Positions 18,428-26,798 of a DNA stretch of 64,000 bases are shown here, one piece after another. Numbering within the stretch: position 1 is the first letter of the stretch; every line of letters begins with the position of its first letter. Position numbers and translations under genes: made by a program. Source of the DNA: Chitinophagaceae bacterium (GTDB taxonomy: Bacteria > Bacteroidota > Bacteroidia > Chitinophagales > Chitinophagaceae); contig JAGFIS010000039.1 of the NCBI GenBank assembly GCA_024103425.1, positions 83,322-147,321 on the forward strand, read 5' to 3'. Under the pieces are notes generated by a model. The model had not been told where the DNA came from, made no database searches, and saw only the letters and a list, made by a program, of their open reading frames with translations.

Positions 18428-19576
18428 ATGTCAGCGAAGAAAGTTTTTGTAAGCGGTTGCTTTGATTTATTGCATAGCGGTCATGTAGCTTTTCTAAATG
18501 AGGCCGCTTCTTTTGGTGAATTATATGTTTGTATCGGTTCGGACCGGACAGTCAATGATCTGAAAGGCCGGTATCCTGTTACCAACCAGGATGAGCGTAA
18601 ATACATGATCGATGCACTACGGTGTGTTCATGAATGCAGAATCAGCACGGGAAGTGGACTCCTGGATTTTGTCGATGAGCTCGAAGAAATCCGGCCGGAT
18701 ATTTTTGTAGTGAACGAAGACGGGCATACCCAGGCCAAAGAGCATTTGTGCAAGGAAAAAGGTATTGAGTATAAAGTGCTGAAGAGAATTCCGCATGAAA
18801 ACCTACCGGCTCGATCGACAACTAAACTGCGTACTAACAGTATCATACCCTTCAGAATTGATATTGCGGGAGGGTGGCTGGATCAGCCTTATGTGTCAAA
18901 GTTCTATCCCGGACCTGTAATCACTATATCAATAGAACCGACGGTGGAGTTTAATAACCGCAGCGGCATGGCGAGCAGTTCGCGTAACAAGGCTATAGAA
19001 TTGTGGAAGACGGTGATTCCGGCAGGCAATCCTGAACAGTTGGCTAAAGTGCTCTTCAGTTATGAAAACCCGCCGGGTACACAGCAAATCTCGGGATCAC
19101 AAGATTCAATTGGAATTGTATTTCCCGGCCTGAACAAATTGAACTATAAAAGTGGTGATTACTGGCCTGCTTCCATTGAAAGTGTTTACGATGAAGATAT
19201 CCTTCAATGGTTAGAAGATAAAATCTACCTGCTGACACTCGGTCCTCGTGTAGGCACCTACGATGTACTGGCTGATACCAATATTAACGAAGAAAATGCA
19301 AAGGCTTTGGCTGATGCGGCCGAAGGCTGCTGGGAAGCCATCCTGAGAAAAGATCTGCAGAGCTTTGGTAAGTATTTTACTGATTCTTTCTACAGCCAGA
19401 TAAAGATGTTCCCGAGAATGGTCGATGATGAAATTATGAGTCTGGTCGATCAGTATAAAGATCAGTGTGTCGGTTATAAACTCTCCGGTTCGGGAGGCGG
19501 AGGTTATCTCATCCTGATCAGCGATAGGGATATTGATAATGCATTGCGAATAAAAATCAGAAGGAGAGACGATTAA
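18428..19576 (+). CDS. nucleotidyltransferase / GHMP sugar-kinase fusion
   Basis: A 382-residue bifunctional protein. The start is set at the ATG at 18428 because the fold begins at MSAKKVFVSGCFDLLHSGH; the frame is open from 18323 without recognisable sequence. Residues 1-135 form a cytidylyltransferase-like Rossmann domain with HSGH (16-19), ERKYMIDALRCV and ARSTTKLR. Residues about 138-382 form a compact GHMP kinase: PFRIDIAGGWLDQ, the ATP motif GMASSSRNKAIELW, GSQDSIGIVFPG as in heptose kinases, and KLSGSGGGG. Together they could phosphorylate a sugar at C1 and activate it with a nucleotide. The mutarotase 10 bp downstream suggests a fucose- or rhamnose-like sugar, but the substrate is inference. 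Confidence 0.75.
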   Translation: MSAKKVFVSGCFDLLHSGHVAFLNEAASFGELYVCIGSDRTVNDLKGRYPVTNQDERKYMIDALRCVHECRISTGSGLLDFVDELEEIRPDIFVVNEDGHTQAKEHLCKEKGIEYKVLKRIPHENLPARSTTKLRTNSIIPFRIDIAGGWLDQPYVSKFYPGPVITISIEPTVEFNNRSGMASSSRNKAIELWKTVIPAGNPEQLAKVLFSYENPPGTQQISGSQDSIGIVFPGLNKLNYKSGDYWPASIESVYDEDILQWLEDKIYLLTLGPRVGTYDVLADTNINEENAKALADAAEGCWEAILRKDLQSFGKYFTDSFYSQIKMFPRMVDDEIMSLVDQYKDQCVGYKLSGSGGGGYLILISDRDIDNALRIKIRRRDD

Positions 19577-19586
19577 TCCGGTTTTT

Positions 19587-19919
19587 ATGAGTAAAAGATA
19601 TTGCCTGGCTCTGGATCTCAAAGATGATCCTCAATTAATTGCTGAATACGAGCTATGGCACCGCAATGTGTGGCCTGAGATAATTGCTTCCATTAAAGAT
19701 TCAGGCATTGAAAAGATGCAGATTTACCGGACGGGCAACCGGCTTTTTATGATCATGGAAACCACAGACGACTTTTCGTTTGAAAGAAAAGCAGCGATGG
19801 ATGCTGCCAATACCAAAGCGCAGGAATGGGAAGAGTTGATGTGGAAGTTTCAACAACCATTGCCTTTCGCAAAGGAAGGAGAGAAGTGGGTGTTGATGGA
19901 CAAGATTTTTGAATTGTAA
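19587..19919 (+). CDS. L-rhamnose/L-fucose mutarotase family protein
   Basis: A 110-residue protein of the RhaM-like family that interconverts sugar anomers. It shows YCLALDLKDDPQLIAEYELWHRNVWPEI, with the conserved His of HRNVWPE. IYRTGNRLFMIMET and KAQEWEELMWKFQQPLP follow, and it ends in WVLMDKIFEL. Length and motif order are normal for the family. It starts 10 bp after the nucleotidyltransferase/kinase fusion, so the two are probably cotranscribed and act on one sugar. Whether that sugar is L-fucose, L-rhamnose or another cannot be decided from the sequence. Confidence 0.85.
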   Translation: MSKRYCLALDLKDDPQLIAEYELWHRNVWPEIIASIKDSGIEKMQIYRTGNRLFMIMETTDDFSFERKAAMDAANTKAQEWEELMWKFQQPLPFAKEGEKWVLMDKIFEL

Positions 19920-20029
19920 TTTTATGGTGAGGTGGGTTTGGGGTACAAGCGGGATCCTCATTATTGGAAAAACTAGTCATGCCGGACTCGATCCTGCATC
20001 TCATTACGATTAGGCGATAATAGCCTTGT

Positions 20030-20192
20030 CCTGAGTTGCAAACTCAGGGCAGCGACGTAAATTGTAGATTTTAGTTTCTTTCCAATCATGTGGCTTGTTT
20101 CAATTTATAAGTTAATTATCGATAGCAATAGAGCCCTGTAAGGGCGATATCCTAATAGCAAAAAATCAACAACAATTTTAACCCCACCGGGG
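20030..20192. repeat. cluster of short palindromes upstream of the IS200-type transposase
   Basis: The 370 bp between the mutarotase and the transposase (19920-20289) hold no gene but three hairpins: CCTGAGTT-GCA-AACTCAGG (20030-20048), GCCCT-GTA-AGGGC (20133-20145) and CCCC-ACC-GGGG (20182-20192). Spacings are about 103 and 49 bp. Each has a 3-nt loop. The pattern resembles the REP-like palindromes recognised by single-strand (Y1) transposases. Confidence 0.6.
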
Positions 20193-20289
20193 CGGCATAT
20201 TAATCGGATATAACACAAATGATCAGCAGGTCAGATTAAATACAGTTCGGTATATTTGGTTAAATCAGATACCTGATTGATTCCAAAAC

Positions 20290-20757
20290 ATGGCAAATAC
20301 ATACACGCAATTATATGTTCATATTGTCTTTGCCGTGAAAGGCAGATCAAACCTCATTTCAAAAAAATGGAGAGAGGGGCTTTGTAAATATATCTCCGGT
20401 ATCATTACCAATAAGAGCCAAAAGTTAATGGTTATAAATGGTATGCCAGATCATATCCATTTATTAGTGGGTATGAAGCCCGATTGTAATCTTTCGGATT
20501 TGGTCAGAGATATTAAATCCAATTCTTCCAGATGGATAAATGAAAGAAAAAAGGTGATGGGAAAATTTGAATGGCAAACCGGTTATGGCGCTTTTAGTGT
20601 TGGTAATTCTCAGGTAACATCCGTTGTCAATTATATTTTAAATCAAGAGGAGCATCACAAGAAAAAGACATTCAGAGAAGAGTATGTTGACTTCCTTGAT
20701 TCATACAAGATCGAATTCAAGCCGGAATATCTTTTTGAAGATTACGGAGATGAATAG
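20290..20757 (+). CDS. IS200/IS605-family Y1 transposase (RAYT-like)
   Basis: A 155-residue HUH single-strand nuclease of the Y1_Tnp family. It begins with the family-typical MANTYTQLYVHIVFAVKGR. His55 and His57 form the HUH motif in MPDHIHLLVG, and Tyr115 in VVNYILNQEEHH is the likely nucleophile. No TnpB or accessory gene is present. It is flanked by short palindromes on both sides rather than by clean insertion-sequence ends, which is the layout of REP-associated (RAYT-like) domesticated transposases. Length is normal and the frame intact, so it is probably active or recently so. Confidence 0.88.
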   Translation: MANTYTQLYVHIVFAVKGRSNLISKKWREGLCKYISGIITNKSQKLMVINGMPDHIHLLVGMKPDCNLSDLVRDIKSNSSRWINERKKVMGKFEWQTGYGAFSVGNSQVTSVVNYILNQEEHHKKKTFREEYVDFLDSYKIEFKPEYLFEDYGDE

Positions 20758-20759
20758 TA

Positions 20760-20874
20760 ATATGTCGCTCCTCCGGAGCTCAATGTGATTTGATTGTTTT
20801 TCTATTAAGATATCGCTTCTCCGAAGCTCATTTGGTCTAATTGTCTCTCTATTAATATGACACTTCTCCGAAGC
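20760..20874. repeat. three 48-bp-period palindromic repeats downstream of the transposase
   Basis: Three imperfect copies of a hairpin-bearing unit recur exactly every 48 bp: GCTCC-TCC-GGAGC at 20767, GCTTC-TCC-GAAGC at 20815, and CTTC-TCC-GAAG at 20863. Each is preceded by an ATAT/ATGA-like word, and the spacers share TCTATTAA. All have the TCC loop with compensatory stem changes (CC/GG to TC/GA), which keeps pairing. The rest of the 201-bp gap, to 20958, shows nothing further. Confidence 0.75.
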
Positions 20875-20958
20875 TTGAGGAATCGATTTTTGAAGAGATC
20901 TTTATTCAACAAAAGATCCCAACAGAAACGGCTTTTAAATACTGTTATTCTGTGTATT

Positions 20959-22146
20959 TCAATTCTCCTTCCTGATCAACCCATCATACAAGGCATTCGT
21001 AACCTCCCTGATAACACCATTAAATCCATCCACATACCGCTGGTCACAGCCATTGCTGATCACTACAATTCCAAATTTTTTCTTGGGTTCAAAGAACATT
21101 GAACTGTAAAGCCCATATGCTACACCCGTATGCCCGATTAGCATTTTGCCCTCTATAAGGTTAGTAGTGGTGTGCAATCCCATTCCGTAAAGTTCTTTTT
21201 GAGAAAGCGGTTTGCGCATTTCCATTTCGTGATTCTTCCTGATGATGCGGACGCCATTGAGCTTTCCACCGTTCATGTGCATCATCATATATTTTGCGAG
21301 GTCTCTTGCCGATATTTTCATCCCGCCGGTAGGAGAGAAGATGGGAGTACTGTAACCCATTACATATTGCTCGATTTCTTTTTTGCGGCTTGCATAGGCA
21401 TCAGGTGAAACAAAGAATTTGGCCGAATCCCAATTGTATTCATAAATAGGAGCAAAGAGATTAGCATCCAACTCGTCAATATTATAACCACCATAAAGCC
21501 CTAAAGGAGTGAGCACATGGTCAACCACATAATGGTCGAACCGCTCGCCGGAGATTCTTTCCAGAATTGTCCCTGCAATATTCAGATTCAGATTGCAGTA
21601 CTGATAATCCGTCCCGGGAGCATAATCGTTGTAACATTTTTCTGTGTTCTTGTTTTTCGCAGGATTAATAACATCCAAAGTGTAGTATCCATTCGCATCG
21701 CTCAGGCTGGAGGTGTGCGACAAAATCATCCGCAGAGTGATCCTGGTGTCGGGGAATTTAGGGTTGCGGATTTTGAAACCTACCAGGTCACTGACATCGT
21801 CATCCAATGTCAGCCTTTTCTTTTCAACCTGCTGCATGAGAGACGTAACCGTGAACGACTTCGAGATAGATGCAATCCTGAAGATATTATTGTTTTCTAA
21901 CGGTGTTTTCTTTTCGAGGTCTTTATATCCGAAAGACTTGTTGTAGATCATTTTTCCGTCTTTTACAACAGCGACTGATAATCCTACAGTGGGCCGGCGT
22001 TGCATAATCGCCATAATACTGTCTTCAAATGCATTTTGATTCTGAGCAAAGACAGGCAGGGTAAACAGAAAAAGAATTCCTAAAAATAGAATGTCTTTCA
22101 CTCCTGACGGAATGAAAGACTTGCAGATATTTTCAACCTTTAGCAT
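20959..22146 (-). CDS. serine hydrolase of the class C beta-lactamase family
   Basis: A 395-residue exported penicillin-binding-protein-like hydrolase. The N-terminus has a hydrophobic signal segment (about residues 18-34, ending PVFAQ) preceded by an unusually long polar stretch; an internal start is possible. The SxxK motif is Ser93-Ile-Ser-Lys96 (IASISKSF). A YxN-type motif occurs in YQYCNLN, and the KTG-box equivalent is HTG in IGHTGVAYG. Such proteins are esterases, D-aminopeptidases or peptidases rather than proven resistance enzymes. It is 27 bp upstream-adjacent, in the same direction, to the POT transporter gene that precedes it on the minus strand. The two could form a peptide hydrolysis and uptake pair (inference). 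Confidence 0.85.
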   Translation of the reverse strand: MLKVENICKSFIPSGVKDILFLGILFLFTLPVFAQNQNAFEDSIMAIMQRRPTVGLSVAVVKDGKMIYNKSFGYKDLEKKTPLENNNIFRIASISKSFTVTSLMQQVEKKRLTLDDDVSDLVGFKIRNPKFPDTRITLRMILSHTSSLSDANGYYTLDVINPAKNKNTEKCYNDYAPGTDYQYCNLNLNIAGTILERISGERFDHYVVDHVLTPLGLYGGYNIDELDANLFAPIYEYNWDSAKFFVSPDAYASRKKEIEQYVMGYSTPIFSPTGGMKISARDLAKYMMMHMNGGKLNGVRIIRKNHEMEMRKPLSQKELYGMGLHTTTNLIEGKMLIGHTGVAYGLYSSMFFEPKKKFGIVVISNGCDQRYVDGFNGVIREVTNALYDGLIRKEN

Positions 22147-22173
22147 TGTGCTGCATATTTTAATTAATTGTAG

Positions 22174-23820
22174 TTAGTGCACGCCTTTTTCCTTCATGAT
22201 CCGGTTTAGCCATTTCAGTAATGACACCATGATGAGCGTGGCAATCAACAACAGCACAAAGTTGAGCCAGAAGTAATTGGCCTTGTTCTCATAATTATCC
22301 CACATCGTCGCAAGAACTCCCGATAATTTATTTCCGATAGATGTTGCCAGGAACCAGCCTCCCATCATCAGAGATGTAATCCTGACCGGACTCAGTTTGG
22401 ATACTAATGATAATCCCATCGGGCTCAGGAACAGTTCTCCTGCCGTTATCACGCCGTAGCTGAAAATCAGCCACCAGACACTCGACTTCTCTACTCCATT
22501 CTTACCAACGTAAACAGCAGCTACCATAAATAATACTGACAATGCGGACAAGAATAAGCCGTAGGCGATTTTTGTTGCTGTAGTCGGTTCCCTGTTTTTT
22601 CGCCGCAGATAACTGAAGAGTGCTACTATTAACGGTGTGAGTACAATCACCCAGAATGGATTAATCGACTGGCTCAGATTCGTTGCCCACAATTCGGCCG
22701 TTTCTCCTTCTTTTGGCAATTTATCGGGAGGGACGTTTTTAAAGTAAGTCGGGTAGTCATAATCTTTGATGACTTCTCCGTTTTCTTTCTGCAACCGGAA
22801 AGCGTGGTCGTATCTCGCTACCGAGTCTTTAGTGTATGCAACCGTCTGTGAGAACTTTAGTGTATTAAAGACTTTTCCCATTGTACCGCTCACTTCCCTG
22901 TCGGTATATCTGTCAGCCCAGGTGTTGAGCGCGCTTCCGTTTTGTTTGAAGACTGCCCAGAACAAAATGACAACTGCAAAGATGGCAAGCAACGCCGCTA
23001 TAGGCCGTTTCTCGTCTGCGGAAGCTTTCACATAAATTGAGATAAAGAAATAAATGACCGGCAGGCAGGCAAAGATGAAAGCATCAGTACTGTCTGATCC
23101 GAAGATTGAACCCGGAATAAACCATCCGATGATTCCTGAAATAATAGAAGGCACCAAAATCACAAGTACAATCTTCGTAAAAGGCATATCACCCTCTCTG
23201 ACTCCTTTTTTCACATCGGCCTCCTTGTAGTGTTTCGTGCCGACAATGAAGGTGATGACACCTATAAACATGCCGACACCTGCCAGCAGGAAAGCATAGC
23301 TCCATCCAACCGTGTTGTAGAGAACTGCTCCGAAAAAATTGCAGACGAAGGCACCAATATTAATGCCCATATAGAAGATGTTGTACCCTTCGTCTTTTCT
23401 GTCTGAAAACTGCGGAGTAGAATAAACATTACCCAACAGTGTAGATATATTCGGTTTGAAGAATCCGTTTCCGACAATCACCAGAAACATTGATAAGTAA
23501 AGAGCAGAAAGGTTATGAATTGCCATGATGCAATAACCTATTCCCATCAATAAACCGCCGATGATGATTGACTTCCGGTATCCGAAGTATCTGTCTGCAA
23601 TGAGTCCCCCAAGAAACGGTGTAATATAAACTAATGCTATGAATGTACCGTACAGGTCAGATGCCTCTGCTTCGGTCATTGCAAATCCCTGTCTTACATC
23701 TTTCAAATAAAGGGTAAAGATTCCCAGCATCAGATAATATCCAAAGCGTTCCCACATTTCAGACAGGAAAAGGAAAGGGAGAGCGCGGGGGTGTTTTCTT
23801 TCTGTAACAGTAGTATTCAT
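22174..23820 (-). CDS. proton-dependent oligopeptide transporter (POT/PTR family)
   Basis: A 548-residue, 14-helix-type inner-membrane symporter for di- and tripeptides. The start at 23820 gives MNTTVTERKHPRALPFLFLSE, immediately before the family motif EMWERFGYY (ExxERFxYY, proton coupling). The frame is open to 23880 upstream without conserved sequence. FFKPNISTLLGNVY is the PTR2 signature. A large insertion near the middle (roughly residues 300-390, rich in charged residues) lies between helices, as in other Bacteroidota members. The serine hydrolase gene follows 27 bp downstream and may share the transcript. Confidence 0.93.
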   Translation of the reverse strand: MNTTVTERKHPRALPFLFLSEMWERFGYYLMLGIFTLYLKDVRQGFAMTEAEASDLYGTFIALVYITPFLGGLIADRYFGYRKSIIIGGLLMGIGYCIMAIHNLSALYLSMFLVIVGNGFFKPNISTLLGNVYSTPQFSDRKDEGYNIFYMGINIGAFVCNFFGAVLYNTVGWSYAFLLAGVGMFIGVITFIVGTKHYKEADVKKGVREGDMPFTKIVLVILVPSIISGIIGWFIPGSIFGSDSTDAFIFACLPVIYFFISIYVKASADEKRPIAALLAIFAVVILFWAVFKQNGSALNTWADRYTDREVSGTMGKVFNTLKFSQTVAYTKDSVARYDHAFRLQKENGEVIKDYDYPTYFKNVPPDKLPKEGETAELWATNLSQSINPFWVIVLTPLIVALFSYLRRKNREPTTATKIAYGLFLSALSVLFMVAAVYVGKNGVEKSSVWWLIFSYGVITAGELFLSPMGLSLVSKLSPVRITSLMMGGWFLATSIGNKLSGVLATMWDNYENKANYFWLNFVLLLIATLIMVSLLKWLNRIMKEKGVH

Positions 23821-23939
23821 AGCAGCTATTTTAATATTTTGAACTCTTAAAGAAAGAGAATTTTTCTGACAAAACACCAAAAGAGCTGCAGATAAACAGA
23901 CTCCGCTTTAAAATATATATCAGTAATCTTTTTTGAATG

Positions 23940-24077
23940 CTAACAAGCAACCATTCCCAGTAGCCAGTAAACGATAATAAATACAACGATTGCACCCAGA
24001 CAGCCGCCTCCCAGTACTCTGCCGCCGTAACGACGAGCCGCAAAAAAGGCAATTATAGTTTTCCAGAATCTGTTCAT
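23940..24077 (-). CDS. small 45-residue membrane protein
   Basis: A short frame from ATG (24077) to TAG (23940). It encodes a basic N-terminus MNRFWKTIIAFFAARRYGG, then a Gly-rich turn RVLGGGCLG, then a strongly hydrophobic segment AIVVFIIVYWLLGMV. The order, positive residues first and one transmembrane helix with a GGGC motif, looks like selected protein sequence rather than random translation. It is 119 bp upstream of the POT gene on the same strand. An overlapping longer frame (23831-24052) lacks these features. Function unknown. Confidence 0.6.
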   Translation of the reverse strand: MNRFWKTIIAFFAARRYGGRVLGGGCLGAIVVFIIVYWLLGMVAC

Positions 24078-24118
24078 TTTTTGTGGGATTTTATGAGCGT
24101 CAGGCGCCAAATAATATT

Positions 24119-24560
24119 CACTGGTAATTTTTCACAAATGAAACTTACATTATTTTTCTAAAAAAAGTGTTAAACTGCTATCACGGCATTTTCTGTGTTG
24201 TTTTAAGAGCGGTCGTTAGTGGGAAAAATTCACTGGTAAATTTTTTCTAAGGGAGAAATAGGACCCTCTTTCAGATGATCGGACAATTTCCCTGGTAATA
24301 TTTCCGGTGAAGACTTAAATCTTTATGTTAAAAAAAAGTTAAACCAAACTTGTGCTATTTTTTGTAAGATTTTGAGGGCAGTCGGTAGGGAAAAACATTC
24401 ACTGGTAATTTTTTCTAAAGGAGAAATAGGACTCTCTTTTAGATGATCGGACAATCTCCCTGGTAATATTCCCGCTGAAGACTTAGGCCTTTATGTTAAA
24501 AAAAAGTTAAATCAAACTTGTGCTATTTTTCTAAAAAAGTGTTAAATTACGGTCACATTA
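24119..24560. repeat. tandem 168-bp duplication, with a third shortened copy, in the intergenic region
   Basis: The 495-bp gap 24078-24572 contains two near-identical copies of a unit of about 168 bp (24229-24396 and 24398-24560). Shared words include TTCACTGGTAA, GAGAAATAGGAC, AGATGATCGGACAAT and TTATGTTAAAAAAAAGTTAAA. A shrunken third copy (24119-24190) retains CACTGGTAATTTTT at its start and TTTCTAAAAAAAGTGTTAAA at its end. The last copy ends 13 bp before the lipoprotein gene at 24573. No ORF or RNA gene is evident. The repeats may multiply a promoter or operator. Confidence 0.85.
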
Positions 24561-24572
24561 AAACTAGAAGTC

Positions 24573-25364
24573 ATGAAACAGGTACTTTCTGCAGCCGTGA
24601 TCATGATGTTGGTTTACGGTTGTTCTCGCAGTCTTGATCTCTCCGAACAAATGCCCGGTACTTATTTTTTAACGCTTCAAACGGTCGAGCAGCCGGATGG
24701 ACGGGTGACGAACTATAACGATTTGAAACAGTTAAAGATTTACACTGATCATCAGTTTATGTACACTCAGATTAATCCGGCAGATTCAACTTCTTCGTTC
24801 GGTGTGGGATCCTATACAACCGATGGAGACACCCTGGTAGAGCATGTGATATATACATCTCGTGGAGAGGCCTATGATGATCAGCCGATTGATCATAGTT
24901 TGTTTATTAAGATTACTGGAGTAGGATACGAACAGATCATTAACAGTATAATGATCAAAGGAATACCATCCAAGCTGGTTGAGCATTATGATATGTCACC
25001 CCCCAAACCGGAGACACCTTTAGACGGAGTCTGGAAAGAAGTAAAAGGTTTCGGGGTATCGGCTGATAATGATACTACAGTTTATAAGCGGACTCAGTAC
25101 AAGGCATTTTGGAATGGCTACTTTATGTTTGGTCATACCAATTATCTTGAAGATAGTGTAATATCGACCGGAATGGGCTTCGGAAATTTTGAGATGATTA
25201 GTGATACGCAATTTCAGGAGACCGATCTCAACTCCTCTTATCCCATTATCGCAGGGAATACTTTTACTATAGATTTAAAAATGCCTGACAAAGATCATTT
25301 CACACAAGTCATTAAGAACGCTGATGGCTCTTACAGTGTTGAGATGTACGAACGGTTAAAATAG
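24573..25364 (+). CDS. two-domain lipoprotein of unknown function
   Basis: A 263-residue exported lipoprotein (lipobox VYGC, Cys17). The mature part falls into two similar halves. Residues about 27-140 begin MPGTYFLTLQTVEQPDG, and about 150-260 begin LDGVWKEVKGFG. Each has a Gly-Thr/Val-Trp/Tyr start, a central KQLKIY or TQYKAFWNG stretch followed by HQFMY or GYFMFGH, and a closing beta-rich section. This is the look of a duplicated lipocalin-like or DUF4488-like beta-barrel, but I cannot assign a family firmly. The gene lies directly after the tandem duplication and ends in a hairpin terminator, so it is transcribed alone. Confidence 0.7.
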   Translation: MKQVLSAAVIMMLVYGCSRSLDLSEQMPGTYFLTLQTVEQPDGRVTNYNDLKQLKIYTDHQFMYTQINPADSTSSFGVGSYTTDGDTLVEHVIYTSRGEAYDDQPIDHSLFIKITGVGYEQIINSIMIKGIPSKLVEHYDMSPPKPETPLDGVWKEVKGFGVSADNDTTVYKRTQYKAFWNGYFMFGHTNYLEDSVISTGMGFGNFEMISDTQFQETDLNSSYPIIAGNTFTIDLKMPDKDHFTQVIKNADGSYSVEMYERLK

Positions 25365-25381
25365 TCCTGGTTGAGTAAAAA

Positions 25382-25414
25382 GGCGAAGTGTACAATCGAT
25401 GCGCTTCGCCATTT
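25382..25414 (+). terminator. terminator after the two-domain lipoprotein gene
   Basis: GGCGAAGTG (25382-25390) pairs with CGCTTCGCC (25402-25410), including one G-U pair, over an 11-nt loop, and is followed by ATTTT. It lies 17 bp past the stop. The rest of the gap up to 25643 shows no convincing gene. Confidence 0.6.
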
Positions 25415-25643
25415 TATTATCGGGATTGATTAGAATTCCGCAATCAGCGGCATCAACAATAATGCCGGCGTACTCTGCACTTCCCTTAGCAATTATCACT
25501 CTATGTATGCACCTGATTTTTTACGCGAACGGTAAGTGCACAACGCCGTTCAGGCTTAACTTAGCAAAACCGGAAACGGAGCAGGCAATGCAACGTGAAG
25601 CCTTATTTCTGCAATAGTATTTCCGCAACCTAAAATTTACTTT

Positions 25644-26771
25644 ATGAAAAAGATTACCGGAATATCGATATTTATGTTAATCCTTTTGTTGGCGACTTTC
25701 GCCGAAGCCCAATCACTAAAAAAGCCTGTGATTATCGGGTATGTCGGTGGTTATAACGGAAACATTGTAAAGACAGAGAATATTGCCGCCAATAAACTTT
25801 CGCATATCAACTATGCTTTTGTGAATGTGAGGGATAACAGAGCCGTGCTCGATAATGAGAAAACAGATACGGTCAACTTTAGGAAGCTGAATGAACTAAA
25901 GACAATCAATCCTGATTTGAAAATTTTGATTTCGCTGGGTGGGTGGACATGGAGCAAAAATTTCTCTGATGCTGTATTGACTGATACTTCAACGGCTGCA
26001 TTTGCTCAAAGTGCAGTAGATATTGTTGCAAAGTATGATCTCGACGGCGTTGATATAGATTGGGAGTATCCCGGAATGAAAGGAGATAATAATAAATTCC
26101 GCCCTGAAGATAAATATGGATATACCAATATGTTCAAAGAACTGCGTGAGAGATTGGATGCACTCGGCAAGAAAAAAGGGAAGTATTATCTGGTTACTAC
26201 TGCAATCGGTGGTTCACGTGAGTTTCTGCAGCACACAGAATTGGAGGTTGCTCAGCAGTATCTTGATTACATCAACCTGATGAGTTACGATTTCGACGGC
26301 ACTTACGATAATATGGCTGCTCACCATTCTAATTTATACACTCCGAAAAACATGCCCTGGATTTATTCTGTTGATGTGTGTGTGCAGAATATGCTGGCAG
26401 TAGGGGTACATCCCGAAAAAATCGTTGTCGGGTTACCTTTTTATGGCAAGGGCAGAATCGTGAAGAGTGCAGATAATAATGGGCTTTACCAAATTCCCGT
26501 CAGACCTGCTTACGGAGGCGGTTACTCTTACATGAAAGACAGTTTAATTAACAGAAAGGGCTTCGTAAGATTTTGGGATAAAGAGTCAGAAATGCCATAT
26601 CTGTTCAATGCAGAGAAGAAGACAGTTCTTTTCTATGACGATGAAGAGTCTGTTAAACTGAAGTGTGATTATGTGAAAAAGTATCGTCTCGCCGGAGTGA
26701 TGTTTTGGGAATATTTTGCCGACCCGAAATTGTATTTGCTGAATACTATTGTTAAGGAGTTTGAGTATTAG
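25644..26771 (+). CDS. secreted GH18-family chitinase
   Basis: A 375-residue glycoside hydrolase that cleaves chitin or related N-acetylglucosamine polymers. The signal peptide is residues 1-23 (ending AEAQ). The barrel motifs are ordered as in the family: KLSHINYAFVNV, KILISLGGWTWS (SxGG), the catalytic DGVDIDWEYP with DxxDxDxE at 134-141 (acid Glu141), INLMSYDFDG, and the C-terminal VMFWEYFADP. There is no carbohydrate-binding module and no T9SS tail, so it is a single-domain enzyme released to the periplasm or held there. The gene stands alone, with the repeat mosaic after it. Confidence 0.93.
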   Translation: MKKITGISIFMLILLLATFAEAQSLKKPVIIGYVGGYNGNIVKTENIAANKLSHINYAFVNVRDNRAVLDNEKTDTVNFRKLNELKTINPDLKILISLGGWTWSKNFSDAVLTDTSTAAFAQSAVDIVAKYDLDGVDIDWEYPGMKGDNNKFRPEDKYGYTNMFKELRERLDALGKKKGKYYLVTTAIGGSREFLQHTELEVAQQYLDYINLMSYDFDGTYDNMAAHHSNLYTPKNMPWIYSVDVCVQNMLAVGVHPEKIVVGLPFYGKGRIVKSADNNGLYQIPVRPAYGGGYSYMKDSLINRKGFVRFWDKESEMPYLFNAEKKTVLFYDDEESVKLKCDYVKKYRLAGVMFWEYFADPKLYLLNTIVKEFEY

Positions 26772-26798
26772 ACGCGTCGCTTTGTTACTACTTGATAA

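Noticed and set aside
20959..22146. Antibiotic-resistance beta-lactamase
   Set aside because: SxxK, YxN and HTG motifs are shared by many esterases and peptidases; no feature specific to resistance enzymes and no mobile context pointing that way.
23831..24052. 73-codon minus-strand ORF in front of the POT gene
   Set aside because: Another frame over the same DNA (23940-24077) has a coherent signal/transmembrane pattern, whereas this one overlaps the POT 5' region and lacks it.
25399..25617. 72-codon plus-strand ORF after the two-domain lipoprotein gene
   Set aside because: It begins inside the terminator stem, has no recognisable motif or upstream signal, and looks like chance open frame.
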